Shown here: positions 1-7,985 of the stretch, piece after piece
Layout: each line of letters opens with the position of its first letter
Numbering within the stretch: the first letter of the stretch is position 1
Source: Sphingomonas sanguinis NBRC 13937
Lineage (GTDB): Bacteria > Pseudomonadota > Alphaproteobacteria > Sphingomonadales > Sphingomonadaceae
DNA length: 35,791 nt
NCBI RefSeq assembly: GCF_001591005.1
Contig: NZ_BCTY01000038.1
Span: 1-35,791 of the forward strand
Direction: 5' to 3'
Translations under genes and position numbers: made by a program
Notes under the pieces: model-generated
What the model was told of the DNA's origin: nothing
Seen by the model: the letters and a program-made list of their open reading frames with translations, nothing else
Databases searched by the model: none

Positions 1-82
1 GGGGGCTCCCCCACAGGACATCCCTGGCGGCGATCCCCCTCCACCAGCTTCGCTGGTCCCCCTCCCCGTTCCGGGGAGGATC
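1..82. repeat. Dispersed inverted-repeat element, truncated by window start
   Basis: This is the right part of a G+C-rich element that recurs in the window. It contains the small hairpin ccagcttcgctgg and the end hairpin cctccccgttccggggagg, and finishes in ggggaggatc. Its last bases supply the GA of the TGA stop codon of the minus-strand gene at 81-482. The 13-mer ctggcggcgatcc is shared with the repeat near 18590. The left part lies outside the window. Confidence 0.8.
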
Positions 83-482
83 AGGCGCGAAGCCGGCGGA
101 TATCCAGCACGTCGACTCCGGCGAGCATCACCGACCCGAACCGGCCATCGACCTCGGCCACGATCCCCTCGGCGGTCGAGCGGACCCGCGCCCAGGGAAT
201 TTCGCGCACCGCGATGCGCCGCCCCTGCAACTTGATCGCCGCGACGCGCCCGTCCTGCGCCACGGCCAGCGCGCCCTGCCCATCGGCACCGACCACCGCG
301 CCCGCGACGGCAAAGCCCGCCAGCGCGGCCTCAGCCGCCGCCGCGACCTCTTCGGGCGAGCCGACGCGGCGGTCGCGGCGATGGCGGACCAGCCAGCCGA
401 TGCCGACCCCGCCCAGGACCGTTCCGACACCCAGCCCGGCCAGCGCCCAGCCCGCCAGTGCGCCGGTGATGGGCAGGCTCAT
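81..482 (-). CDS. Small membrane-anchored protein of unknown function
   Basis: This 133-residue protein is not recognised. Residues about 5-32 form one Gly/Ala-rich hydrophobic helix ending in a basic RHRRDRR cluster, which by the positive-inside rule puts the remainder in the cytoplasm. The rest is a soluble Ala/Val-rich region of about 95 residues with alternating short beta-like segments (GRVAAIKLQGRRIAVREI) and no cysteines or evident catalytic motif. Its ATG lies inside the end of the upstream gene (ATGA overlap at 479-482), so the two are probably translationally coupled. The TGA stop is formed at the junction with the repeat at 1-82. A membrane-tethered accessory domain is possible, but no function can be assigned. 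Confidence 0.7.
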   Translation of the reverse strand: MSLPITGALAGWALAGLGVGTVLGGVGIGWLVRHRRDRRVGSPEEVAAAAEAALAGFAVAGAVVGADGQGALAVAQDGRVAAIKLQGRRIAVREIPWARVRSTAEGIVAEVDGRFGSVMLAGVDVLDIRRLRA

Positions 483-910
483 CCGGCGGCGTCCGCCAAT
501 GCGTCCAGCGTCGGGCGCAGACCGGACAGATCATATCCGGCGCTTTCCGCCTGCATGACGATCAGCGTCGGATTGCGCCCGGCCTTCGCCGCCGCCAGCG
601 CCCACAGATTGCAGCTGCGCGTGCCCGACCGGCAATAGGCGAGCACCGGCCCCTTGGCCTCGACCAGCGCCTGGGTCATCTGGTCGACCATCTCGTGGCT
701 GAACCCGCCCGGCGTCACCGGGATGGCGGTATAGGCCAGCCCGTGATCCTCAGCGGCGGCGCGAATCGCATCGCCCTGGGGCTGGCCCGGCTCCTCGTCA
801 TCGGGCCGGTTGTTGACGATGGCGGTGTAGCCTGCGGCCTTGATCGCGGCGACATCCTCCGGCCGGATCTGGGGGGCGACGGCGACGCTTTCGTTGAGTG
901 GACGGATCAT
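479..910 (-). CDS. DUF442/TIGR01244-type rhodanese-like sulfurtransferase or phosphatase
   Basis: About 143 residues matching the beta-lactamase-hydrolase-like (BLH, DUF442) family, whose fold resembles dual-specificity phosphatases and rhodaneses. Seen: an N-terminal segment ending in the family-typical VNNRPDDEEPGQP and a catalytic-type loop AYCRSGTRS around residue 92. That loop is CX4R, which fits a rhodanese-type persulfide site better than the CX5R of true phosphatases. Relatives often act in sulfide detoxification or sit next to BLH domains. The ATG at 910 is preferred because AGGTGA lies about 5 bases upstream; an in-frame GTG at 919 directly after a stop codon is less likely. It overlaps the downstream membrane-protein gene by 4 bp. 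The substrate is unknown and no sulfur-oxidation genes are nearby. Confidence 0.8.
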   Translation of the reverse strand: MIRPLNESVAVAPQIRPEDVAAIKAAGYTAIVNNRPDDEEPGQPQGDAIRAAAEDHGLAYTAIPVTPGGFSHEMVDQMTQALVEAKGPVLAYCRSGTRSCNLWALAAAKAGRNPTLIVMQAESAGYDLSGLRPTLDALADAAG

Positions 911-1068
911 GCAGCTCACCTATTCAATGGACCGTTTCACCGCAACTGGCGGCACGCCTTCCGCGCCATAAAAGACGCATCAGCCGGGCCTTGGCTCCCG
1001 GGCGGCGGAACATCCCCGCCCGCCCCTCGTCTGACCCGATGAGCACAGCGCCATCCAGGAGTCTCCCC

Positions 1069-2088
1069 ATGCCCATGATCGATCGCCGTCAGGGCCTGTG
1101 GGGCGTCGCCGCCCTCGGCCTCGCCTCCCTCCTGCCGCTGGCGTGGCGGCGCGCCCAGGCGGCGGTTCCGGAGCGCACGCTCGCGGTCGTGGAAAAGGGT
1201 GCGGGGCGAGTCGCCTTCTACAGCCTGCCCGAGGGGCGTCCGCTGGGCCATGTGCCGCTGGGGACCCAACCCCATGAGATGGTTGCCGATCCGGCGGGAC
1301 GCTTTGCCTATATCGGTGGTTACGGCGTGAAGGGCTGGCAATTCGGCGGCCAGGGCGGGCACCAGCTCTGGGCGATCGATCTGGCCGACCGCAAGCTCGC
1401 CCGCACCATCGACCTGGCGCCGCATCGCCGCTGGCACGGGATGCGGATGGATGCGAAGGGCCGCCTCTATGCGCTGTCCGAAAGCGACAGCCTGCTCGCT
1501 CGTTTCGACGCTCCCACCACCGCCGACAGCCCCGACCGGATGATCCCGGTCGGCGGCGCGCGCAGTCACTATTTCGTGGTAAAGGCGGATGGCTCGCGCG
1601 CTTACATCGCCGACACCATGAGCGGCCTGGTCATCATGGTCGACCCCGACGATGCCAGCTTCGCGCCGGTCAAACAGCATATCGGCACCGCGCCCGAGGG
1701 ATTGGCGCTGAGCCCTGACGAGCGCACCCTCTATGTCATCGATCGTCCGGCGGGCATCCTCCACGCGCTCGACGCAGGCACGTTGCGGCCCCGCGCCCGC
1801 AAGAGCTTGCGCGGCGAGGCGGTGCGGGTCGTGGTGCAAGGCGACGGACGGCTGATCATTGCCAACACCGCCGACAAGAGCCTGACCCGCCACTCGCCCG
1901 CGACGCTGGCGGAAGAAGCACGCCTGCCCCTGCCCGCCGCCGCGCCGGGGTTGAACCTGCCCGCCGGGGGTGCGATCCTCTATGCCGCGTTGGAGAATAA
2001 CCGCATCGCCATCATCGATCTGGCGGCGTGGAAAATCACCGGCGGCTTCGCGACCGGCGAGTCTCCCGACACCGCCGTCCTGCTGTGA
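1069..2088 (+). CDS. Tat-exported YncE/YVTN-type beta-propeller protein
   Basis: About 339 residues. The N-terminus MPMIDRRQGLWGVAALGLAS is a twin-arginine signal followed by a hydrophobic stretch and an Ala-rich cleavage region (RRAQAA, about residue 30). The remainder shows repeated beta-propeller units of the YVTN/YncE kind, such as PHEMVADPAGRFAYIGG, GLVIMVDPDD and EGLALSPDERTLYVID. Such proteins are usually periplasmic binding or scaffold proteins; some bind metals, DNA or quinoid compounds. The start at 1069 has CCAGGA 8 bases upstream and places the Tat motif at the N-terminus; an upstream in-frame ATG at 1039 is less likely. It lies 48 bp before crtY on the same strand, so co-transcription with the carotenoid genes is plausible. 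The ligand is unknown. Confidence 0.75.
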   Translation: MPMIDRRQGLWGVAALGLASLLPLAWRRAQAAVPERTLAVVEKGAGRVAFYSLPEGRPLGHVPLGTQPHEMVADPAGRFAYIGGYGVKGWQFGGQGGHQLWAIDLADRKLARTIDLAPHRRWHGMRMDAKGRLYALSESDSLLARFDAPTTADSPDRMIPVGGARSHYFVVKADGSRAYIADTMSGLVIMVDPDDASFAPVKQHIGTAPEGLALSPDERTLYVIDRPAGILHALDAGTLRPRARKSLRGEAVRVVVQGDGRLIIANTADKSLTRHSPATLAEEARLPLPAAAPGLNLPAGGAILYAALENNRIAIIDLAAWKITGGFATGESPDTAVLL

Positions 2089-2136
2089 TGGTCGTGGCCC
2101 TTTGCCTTGGCCACGCTTTCCGGTAGCGGTGAGCGG

Positions 2137-3309
2137 ATGGCTGCCAAAATCTCCTGTGATGTCGCGATCATTGGCGCCGGGCTGGCCGGCGGCCTGATCG
2201 CGCTGGCCCTGAAGGCCCGCCACCCCTCGCTCGACGTGCGACTGGTCGATGCGGGCGAGACGATCGGCGGCAACCACCTCTGGTCTTTTTTCGGCAGCGA
2301 CGTCGCCAAGCGTGACCGCTGGATCGTCGAGCGGCTCGTCGCCCATGCCTGGCGCGGCTATGACGTCGCCTTTCCCGCCCATTCCCGCACGCTGAACCAG
2401 ACCTATTACTCGATCGAGAGTCATCGCCTCGACACCCAGGTCCGCCGCGCCCTTCCCCCGGAAGCGTTGATCCTGGGCCGCAAGGTGTTGGCGGTATCCG
2501 CCACTGCCGCCGTCTTCGCCGATGGCGACCGGGTGGAGGCGACGGGCGTGATCGACGCACGCGGCGCAGGCGACCTGTCCTCGCTGTCCTGCGGCTGGCA
2601 GAAATTCGTCGGGCAGGAGTTGAAGCTCACGCGCCCGCACGGGGTCGAGCGACCGGTGGTGATGGACGCCACCGTCAAGCAGTTGGACGGCTATCGCTTC
2701 GTCTACACCCTGCCCTTTGCCGAGGACCGGATCTTCGTCGAGGACACCTATTACTCGACCTCGGCCGAGTTGAACCGCCGCGCCATCGTCCAGAGGATCG
2801 AGCGCTATGCCGACAGCCGCGACTGGGTGGGGGCCGAGGTGGTGCGCGAGGAGGCGGGCGTGCTCCCGGTCGCGATGGGCGGCGATTTCGACGGTTACTG
2901 GCGGAGCGGCGGGGCCAAGACGCCCAAGGCCGGGATGCGCGCCGGACTGTTCCACCCGACCACGGGCTATTCGCTGCCCGATGCGATCCGCATGGCCGCA
3001 ATGCTGGCCGAGCGGACCGATTTTGCAGGGGCCGATCTGCACGATGCGACCTATCGCATGGCGCGGGCCGCCTGGGACGCGCGCGGCTTTTACCGTATGC
3101 TCGACACGATGTTGTTCAAGGCCGCGGAGCCGGATGAGCGATACCGCGTTCTGGAGCGTTTCTATCGACTTCCGCCCGACCTGATCGGGCGATTTTATGC
3201 GGGGCAATCGACCATGGCCGACAAGGCACGAGTTCTGACCGGACGGCCGCCGGTGCCGATCCTGCGCGCCATCGCCGCGCTGCGAAGCCAGTCGGGGAGC
3301 CGGGCATGA
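2137..3309 (+). CDS. crtY: Lycopene beta-cyclase
   Basis: 390 residues, normal for bacterial CrtY. It cyclises the two ends of lycopene to give beta-carotene via gamma-carotene, using bound reduced FAD at the membrane surface. Seen: N-terminal dinucleotide-binding segment CDVAIIGAGLAGGLIALAL, the CrtY-typical GGNHLWSFF, a mid-protein FAD/substrate region with the family motif FVEDTYYS, and a C-terminal PTTGYSLPDA segment. The ATG at 2137 follows GGTGAGCGG; an in-frame start at 2107 would add ten unconserved residues. The TGA overlaps the crtI ATG (ATGA at 3306-3309), which indicates coupling. Assignment is firm from motifs and the crtI neighbour. Confidence 0.95.
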   Translation: MAAKISCDVAIIGAGLAGGLIALALKARHPSLDVRLVDAGETIGGNHLWSFFGSDVAKRDRWIVERLVAHAWRGYDVAFPAHSRTLNQTYYSIESHRLDTQVRRALPPEALILGRKVLAVSATAAVFADGDRVEATGVIDARGAGDLSSLSCGWQKFVGQELKLTRPHGVERPVVMDATVKQLDGYRFVYTLPFAEDRIFVEDTYYSTSAELNRRAIVQRIERYADSRDWVGAEVVREEAGVLPVAMGGDFDGYWRSGGAKTPKAGMRAGLFHPTTGYSLPDAIRMAAMLAERTDFAGADLHDATYRMARAAWDARGFYRMLDTMLFKAAEPDERYRVLERFYRLPPDLIGRFYAGQSTMADKARVLTGRPPVPILRAIAALRSQSGSRA

Positions 3310-4781
3310 AGAGCGCGGTCGTCATCGGATCGGGTTTCGGCGGGCTGGCGCTGGCCATCCGCCTGCAATCGGCGGGCGTGCAGACGACCATCGTCGAGGC
3401 CCGCGACAAGCCGGGCGGGCGCGCCTATTATTGGGAGCGCGACGGCTTCACCTTCGACGCCGGTCCCACCGTCATCACCGATCCGGCGTGCCTGGAGGAA
3501 CTCTGGGCGCTGACCGGCCGCTCGATGTCCGAGGATGTGACGCTCGATCCCGTCAGCCCCTTCTACCGGCTCAACTGGGTCGACGGCACCAATTTCGATT
3601 ACAGCAACGACGACACCCAGCTGCGCTCGGAAATCGCCAAGCTGAACCCCGACGATATCGCGGGCTATGGCAAGTTCCTGGACTATGCGGCGGGCGTCTA
3701 TCACGAAGGCTATGAGAAGCTCGGCCATGTCGCGTTTCTCGACTTCGCCTCGATGATCAAGGCCGCGCCCGCGCTGGCGAAGTACCAGGCGTGGAATTCG
3801 GTCTATGCCATGGTGTCGAAGTTCGTGAAGTCGGAGAAGCTGCGCGAGGCGCTATCCTTCCACACCCTCCTCGTCGGCGGCAATCCGATGACGACGAGCG
3901 CCATCTATGCGCTGATCCACAAGCTGGAGCGCGACGGCGGCGTCTGGTTCGCGCGCGGCGGCACCAACCGGCTGGTCGCGGGCATGGTCGCGCAGTTCGA
4001 GCGGATCGGCGGCGTCATTCGCCTGGGCGATCCGGTAACGCGGATCGAGACGCTGGGCGACCGCGCGACCGGCGTGGTGACCAAGAGCGGCCTGACCATC
4101 CCGGCCGATGCGGTCGCTACCAATGCCGATATCATGCACAGCTACCGCGACCTGCTGTCCGACAATCGCTCGGCGCGGCGGACGGTCAACCGGCTGGAGC
4201 GCAAGCGCTACTCGCCGTCGCTGTTCGTCGTCCATTTCGGCATCAAGGGCGCGTGGCCGGGTATCCCGCACCACATGATCCTGTTCGGCCCGCGCTATAA
4301 GGGGCTGCTGACCGACATCTACGACACCGGCGTGCTGTCGGAGGATTTCTCGCTCTACCTCCACCACCCGACGGTCACCGACCCGAGCCTCGCGCCCGAG
4401 GGTCATTCGACCTTCTATGCGCTGGCCCCGGTGCCGCACATGGGCAAGTTCCCGATGAACTGGGACGAGGTCGGGCCGATCCTGGAAAAGCGTATCCTGG
4501 ACGAGGTCGGCCGCCGCCTGATCCCGGATATCCACGAGCGGATCGTGACCAAGTTCCATTATGCCCCCGCTGATTTCGCGACCGACCTGAACGCGCATAT
4601 GGGCTCGGCCTTCTCGCTGGAGCCGATCCTGACCCAGAGCGCCTATTTCCGTGTCCACAACCGCGACGATTCGATCCCGAACCTCTATTTCGTCGGCGCG
4701 GGCACGCATCCGGGCGCGGGCATTCCGGGCGTGGTCGGCAGCGCCAAGGCGACCGCCGCGCTGATGCTGGAGCGGCAGTAA
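3306..4781 (+). CDS. crtI: Phytoene desaturase (lycopene-forming)
   Basis: 491 residues, standard for bacterial CrtI. It converts phytoene to lycopene through successive desaturations with FAD. Seen: N-terminal Rossmann motif VVIGSGFGGLALAIRLQSAG followed by the acidic EARDKPGGRAY segment, the FTFDAGPTVIT region, and the C-terminal bacterial phytoene dehydrogenase signature NLYFVGAGTHPGAGIPGV with a conserved tail GSAKATAALMLE. It overlaps crtY by 4 bp, so the pair forms a coupled unit. crtB is not downstream but 5.4 kb away on the other strand. A dispersed repeat begins 5 bp after the stop and may act as the transcript's 3' end. Number of desaturation steps (three or four) cannot be read from sequence. 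Confidence 0.95.
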   Translation: MKSAVVIGSGFGGLALAIRLQSAGVQTTIVEARDKPGGRAYYWERDGFTFDAGPTVITDPACLEELWALTGRSMSEDVTLDPVSPFYRLNWVDGTNFDYSNDDTQLRSEIAKLNPDDIAGYGKFLDYAAGVYHEGYEKLGHVAFLDFASMIKAAPALAKYQAWNSVYAMVSKFVKSEKLREALSFHTLLVGGNPMTTSAIYALIHKLERDGGVWFARGGTNRLVAGMVAQFERIGGVIRLGDPVTRIETLGDRATGVVTKSGLTIPADAVATNADIMHSYRDLLSDNRSARRTVNRLERKRYSPSLFVVHFGIKGAWPGIPHHMILFGPRYKGLLTDIYDTGVLSEDFSLYLHHPTVTDPSLAPEGHSTFYALAPVPHMGKFPMNWDEVGPILEKRILDEVGRRLIPDIHERIVTKFHYAPADFATDLNAHMGSAFSLEPILTQSAYFRVHNRDDSIPNLYFVGAGTHPGAGIPGVVGSAKATAALMLERQ

Positions 4782-4786
4782 CTCTA

Positions 4787-4912
4787 TCCTCCCCGGCACG
4801 GGGAGGGGGACCATGCGAAGCATGGTGGAGGGGGGACGGCCGAATGGGTTGTCCCTCGGAGAAGCCCCCTCCGTCAGCGCTTCGCGCTGCCACCTCCCGT
4901 GCCGGGGAGGAT
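4787..4912. repeat. Dispersed inverted-repeat element, complete copy
   Basis: About 126 bp between crtI and the sdpR-like gene. The outer arms are complementary: tcctccccggcacggggagg at the left and cctcccgtgccggggagga at the right, so the whole element can fold into one large hairpin. Smaller inner hairpins include accatgcgaagcatggt and cagcgcttcgcgctg. It starts 5 bp after the crtI stop. It may terminate or stabilise the crtYI transcript; that is inference. Confidence 0.85.
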
Positions 4913-4957
4913 TTATTTAGCCTTTCCTCTAATTAGCGCTCATGCTAAACACCGGTC

Positions 4958-5257
4958 ATGGACCCGGTGTTCGAGGCTCTTGCCCATCCCACCCGCCGCC
5001 GCATCCTGGAGATGCTGCGGGGCGGCGGCCTGTCGGCGGGCGTCATAGCCGACGCATTCGACGTGTCGCGCCCCACCATGTCCGCGCATTTCGCCAAGCT
5101 GAAGGCCGCGGGGCTGATCCAGGCCGAGCAGCAGGGCACGACCATCACCTACACGCTCAACCTGTCGGTGCTCGAACAGGTGGTCATGGGCTTCATGACC
5201 CGGCTGGGCGTCGGCGAGGACAATCAGGAGGATTCGGCATGTCGTTCCGCCCGTTGA
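4958..5257 (+). CDS. ArsR/SdpR-family winged-helix repressor
   Basis: 99 residues with the ArsR/SdpR winged-helix fold: FEALAHPTRRRILEML (helix 1), a helix-turn-helix at about residues 28-52 (AGVIADAFDVSRPTMSAHFA), the recognition LKAAGLIQAEQQG, and a beta-wing TTITYTLN. The Asn-Leu-Ser-Val-Leu end of the wing is typical of SdpR-like autorepressors. No metal-binding cysteines are present, so metal sensing is unlikely. The next gene is SdpI-like and starts 19 bp inside this one, the arrangement of the Bacillus sdpRI operon, where SdpI sequesters SdpR at the membrane when toxin is bound. By analogy this protein probably represses its own operon. The weak-looking leader region 4917-4957 contains no clear operator. 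Confidence 0.85.
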   Translation: MDPVFEALAHPTRRRILEMLRGGGLSAGVIADAFDVSRPTMSAHFAKLKAAGLIQAEQQGTTITYTLNLSVLEQVVMGFMTRLGVGEDNQEDSACRSAR

Positions 5258-5895
5258 TCGTCGCATCCGCCGTGGTGGCGGGCGGCATGGCGCTGGTCTC
5301 CGCCGTGGCGCTGTCGCGACTGCCACCGGGCACGATGCTGCCGACCCACTGGAACGCCGCCGGACAGGCGGACCGCCTCGCCGAGGCGGGTTATGCGCTG
5401 TTCCTGCCGGTCGTCCTGACCATCGGCGTCTCGGCGATCATGGCGGCCCTGCCCCGGATCGAGCCGCTGCAACGGAATCTGGAGGGCAGCGCCGCGCTGC
5501 TCCGTACCGTCTGGGCCGGATGTCTGGCGCTGTTCGTCGCGGTGGAGGCGATGGTCGCCGGCCCGGCCCTTGGCTGGACGCCGCCGGACAGCCTGATGCT
5601 GGTCGGTTTGGGGCTGTTCCTGATCGCGATCGGCAACACGCTCCCCAAGTCGCGGCCGGGCTTCTTCGTCGGCATCCGCACGCCTTGGGCGATCATGGAC
5701 ACCGACAACTGGATCGCGACCCATCGGTTCGGCGGCTGGCTGTTCGCGGGCACGGGACTGGCGATCGTGATCGTCGCGCTGCTGCCGATCGACGCCGAGG
5801 ATCGCGCCGGGATCGTCACGACCGCGCTTCTATCCGCCGCGCTGACGCCGGTCCTGTTCTCCTATTTCCGCTGGCGGGTGACGCGCCCGCGCTGA
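5239..5895 (+). CDS. SdpI-like multi-pass membrane protein (DUF1648 family)
   Basis: 218 residues, strongly hydrophobic with about six transmembrane helices. Seen: an N-terminal helix, then the DUF1648 signature LPTHWNAAGQADRLAE in the first loop, and later the SdpI-typical NTLPKSRPGFFVGIRTPWAI followed by NWIATHRFGGWLF. In Bacillus SdpI is both immunity factor to the SdpC killing peptide and signal transducer that binds SdpR. The start at 5239 has CAGGAGGA 7 bases upstream and overlaps the sdpR-like reading frame by 19 bp. No SdpC/SdpAB-like toxin genes are seen nearby, so here the pair may sense another envelope-active peptide or act as an autonomous regulator. Confidence 0.88.
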   Translation: MSFRPLIVASAVVAGGMALVSAVALSRLPPGTMLPTHWNAAGQADRLAEAGYALFLPVVLTIGVSAIMAALPRIEPLQRNLEGSAALLRTVWAGCLALFVAVEAMVAGPALGWTPPDSLMLVGLGLFLIAIGNTLPKSRPGFFVGIRTPWAIMDTDNWIATHRFGGWLFAGTGLAIVIVALLPIDAEDRAGIVTTALLSAALTPVLFSYFRWRVTRPR

Positions 5896-5919
5896 TGTCC
5901 GGTCCTGAGGGGGATTTCC

Positions 5920-6876
5920 ATGTCGTTCACCGCATTCTTCGCCACCCTGCTTGCCGCCGCCACACCGATGGCCGACCGCGACATTTCCGCCCCCGGACCG
6001 CAGGGGGCGCTGAAAGGCAGTTGGGCAGGCCCCGAAGGCGCCAAGGTGCCGGTGGTCCTGATGATACCCGGATCGGGCCCGACCGACCGCGACGGCAACA
6101 GTCCGAGGGGCCTCAAGGCCGCCTCGCTGCGCCTGCTGGCCGAAGGGCTGGCGGACAAGGGCATCGCCAGCGTGCGCATCGACAAGCGCGGCATGTTCGC
6201 CAGCGCCGGAGCGGTCCCCGACGCCAACCAGGTGACGCTCGACGATTATGCCGCCGACACCCGCGCCTGGATCACCGCGATCCGCAGCCGGACCGGCGCG
6301 CCCTGCGTCTGGGTGCTGGGGCATAGCGAGGGCGGCGTGGTCGCGTTGACTGCCGCCGCCGCGCAGGCAGAGGGGCTGTGCGGCGTCATCGCCGTCTCCA
6401 CGCCGGGCCGTCCACTGGGCGCGGTGATGAAGGCGCAGTTCCACGCCAACCCCGCCAATGCGTCGATCCTGGCCGATGTCGACCGCGCCATCGACGCGCT
6501 GGAGGCAGGCCGCACCATCCCCGCCGCGACGCTGGCCCCGCCCTTGACGATGATCTTTCCCGATGCGGTCCAGCCCTTCCTGATCAACGCCTTCGCCAAG
6601 GACCCCGCCAAGCTCGCGGCGGCGACAGCCAAACCGCTGCTGATCGTGCAGGGCGAAGCCGACCTGCAGGTCACGGTCGAGGATGCGCAAAAGCTGAAGG
6701 CAGGACAGCCCAAGGCGACGCTGGTCCTGCTGCCCGGCGTCAATCACGTCCTGAAAACGGTGGAGGGTGACAGCCGCGGCGCGAACATCGCAACCTATGC
6801 CGATCCCAATCTGCCCATCGCGCCCGGCGTGGTGACGGCAGTGGCCGATTTCATCACCCGCCATCCGGCGCGATAA
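5920..6876 (+). CDS. Alpha/beta hydrolase, probably exported
   Basis: 318 residues with an alpha/beta-hydrolase fold. Seen: oxyanion-region MIPGSGPTDRDGN (about residues 48-60), the nucleophile elbow LGHSEGG with Ser136, a probable acid in VQGEADLQV (about residue 247) and the catalytic His in PGVNHVLK (about residue 275). The sequence style is that of the acyl-peptide-hydrolase/serine-aminopeptidase-like S33/DUF3887-associated esterases. The N-terminus MSFTAFFATLLAAATP resembles a short signal peptide, so a periplasmic location is likely. It begins 24 bp after the sdpI-like gene with GAGGGGG upstream and may be in the same transcript. The substrate is unknown; esterase or peptidase activity is possible. 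Confidence 0.82.
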   Translation: MSFTAFFATLLAAATPMADRDISAPGPQGALKGSWAGPEGAKVPVVLMIPGSGPTDRDGNSPRGLKAASLRLLAEGLADKGIASVRIDKRGMFASAGAVPDANQVTLDDYAADTRAWITAIRSRTGAPCVWVLGHSEGGVVALTAAAAQAEGLCGVIAVSTPGRPLGAVMKAQFHANPANASILADVDRAIDALEAGRTIPAATLAPPLTMIFPDAVQPFLINAFAKDPAKLAAATAKPLLIVQGEADLQVTVEDAQKLKAGQPKATLVLLPGVNHVLKTVEGDSRGANIATYADPNLPIAPGVVTAVADFITRHPAR

Positions 6877-6948
6877 AAGCCCGGATCGGCCACGAATCGG
6901 ACATGATTGGTGGGGATTGTCCCCCGGTCGTCACGACACCGGGAGATC

Positions 6949-7854
6949 ATGATGCGCCGTGCTTTCGCCTGCCTCTTGCTGGCCGCCCTGACGGCCGCCA
7001 CGCCGCCGCCGTCCGAGCGGGTGATCGCCCCTGATGGCAAGGCGACGCTGTCGGTCAACGGCATCGCACGAACCGTGCTGATCGACCCCGCCGCGCTGGG
7101 GATTCCGATCATCACCAAGGACTATGCTCAGGCGGCGGGCATGAAACCCGGCATGATCGAGGTGAGCTTCACCGTCGGCCCGGTGAAACTGGAGGGGAAG
7201 ACCGCCGTCGCCGAGATCCAGGCGGGCACGGGCGCGGCCTATAAGCGGCGGATCGCCTTTGCCGAGCGCCCCTTTGCGAACGGCTTCGACGGCGTGTTCG
7301 GTCCGGCCAGCCTGCCCGATCCGGTCGTCCGCTTTCGCCTGCGCGATCCGCAAGCAGGGGAGCGGGTGACCAGCCTGCCGATGGCCGGCGGCGGCGGCAT
7401 GTTCGGCGACTGGGGCTCGCGCTATGTCGTGATCCCGATCGAAGGGGAGCCGATGCGGGTCATCTTCAACCCGCGCAAGGCCTATAGCAGCACCAATGCG
7501 GGCGGCGCGGTGCGGCTGGCGCGCGCCTATCAGGGGCAGCTGACCGGCGCGACGACGCTGGGGGAAGTGGCCTTCGGCGTCGAGCGGCCGCTGCGCACGC
7601 TGGCCTTGCAGACGCCGGTCGCGATCGGCCCGTTCGCCATGACGCAGTTGAGCGTGCGGACCGCCGATGCCGGCAGCACCGCGACGATCGCCGATGCCGA
7701 CGCCCCCGGCGACCCGGACGAGGTCGTGGTGACCGGCAAGGGCAAGCACGACCCGAAAAAGGACTGGTTGTCGATCGGCGCCGACCAGCTTGGCCGTTGT
7801 TCCTCTATCGTGTTCGACAAGCCCGCCAAGCAGGTGCGGCTGAGCTGTCTGTAA
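6949..7854 (+). CDS. Secreted retropepsin-like protein lacking catalytic DTG motifs
   Basis: About 301 residues. The N-terminus MMRRAFACLLLAALTAAT is a signal peptide. The next part looks like clan AA aspartyl proteases: SVNGIARTVLIDPAALGIPI matches the beta-hairpin that normally carries DTGA, FDGVFGPASLPDPVVRF matches the internal repeat that normally reads DGILG, and the C-terminus LGRCSSIVFDKPAKQVRLSC matches the terminal strands. A second such unit starts at YVVIPIEGEPMRVIFNP. In both places the DTG triad is replaced (DPA, FNP), so proteolytic activity is doubtful. The start is at 6949 or 6952 after GGGAGATC. A dispersed repeat begins 3 bp after the stop. The family assignment is from motif resemblance and needs a profile search. 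Confidence 0.6.
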   Translation: MMRRAFACLLLAALTAATPPPSERVIAPDGKATLSVNGIARTVLIDPAALGIPIITKDYAQAAGMKPGMIEVSFTVGPVKLEGKTAVAEIQAGTGAAYKRRIAFAERPFANGFDGVFGPASLPDPVVRFRLRDPQAGERVTSLPMAGGGGMFGDWGSRYVVIPIEGEPMRVIFNPRKAYSSTNAGGAVRLARAYQGQLTGATTLGEVAFGVERPLRTLALQTPVAIGPFAMTQLSVRTADAGSTATIADADAPGDPDEVVVTGKGKHDPKKDWLSIGADQLGRCSSIVFDKPAKQVRLSCL

Positions 7855-7856
7855 CA

Positions 7857-7985
7857 TCCTCCCCGGCACGGGGAGGTGGCAGCGCGCAAGCGCTGACGAA
7901 GGGGGCGTGCCGCAAAGGACGCCCCATGAGGTAATCCCCCTCCACCATCCTTCGGATGGTCCCCCTTCCCTTACCGGGGAGGATC
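7857..7985. repeat. Dispersed inverted-repeat element between convergent genes
   Basis: About 129 bp filling the entire gap between two convergent genes. The left end tcctccccggcacggggagg begins 3 bp after a TAA, and the right end accggggaggatc supplies two bases of the TGA stop of the ABC transporter on the minus strand. Inner hairpins include gcgcgcaagcgc and accatccttcggatggt. It probably serves as a bidirectional 3'-end structure; that is inference. Confidence 0.85.

Noticed and set aside
937..3207. A 756-residue minus-strand reading frame across the propeller gene and crtY
   Set aside because: It lies wholly opposite recognised genes, has no family motif, and is rich in Arg/Gly/His as expected for an antisense shadow in high-G+C DNA.
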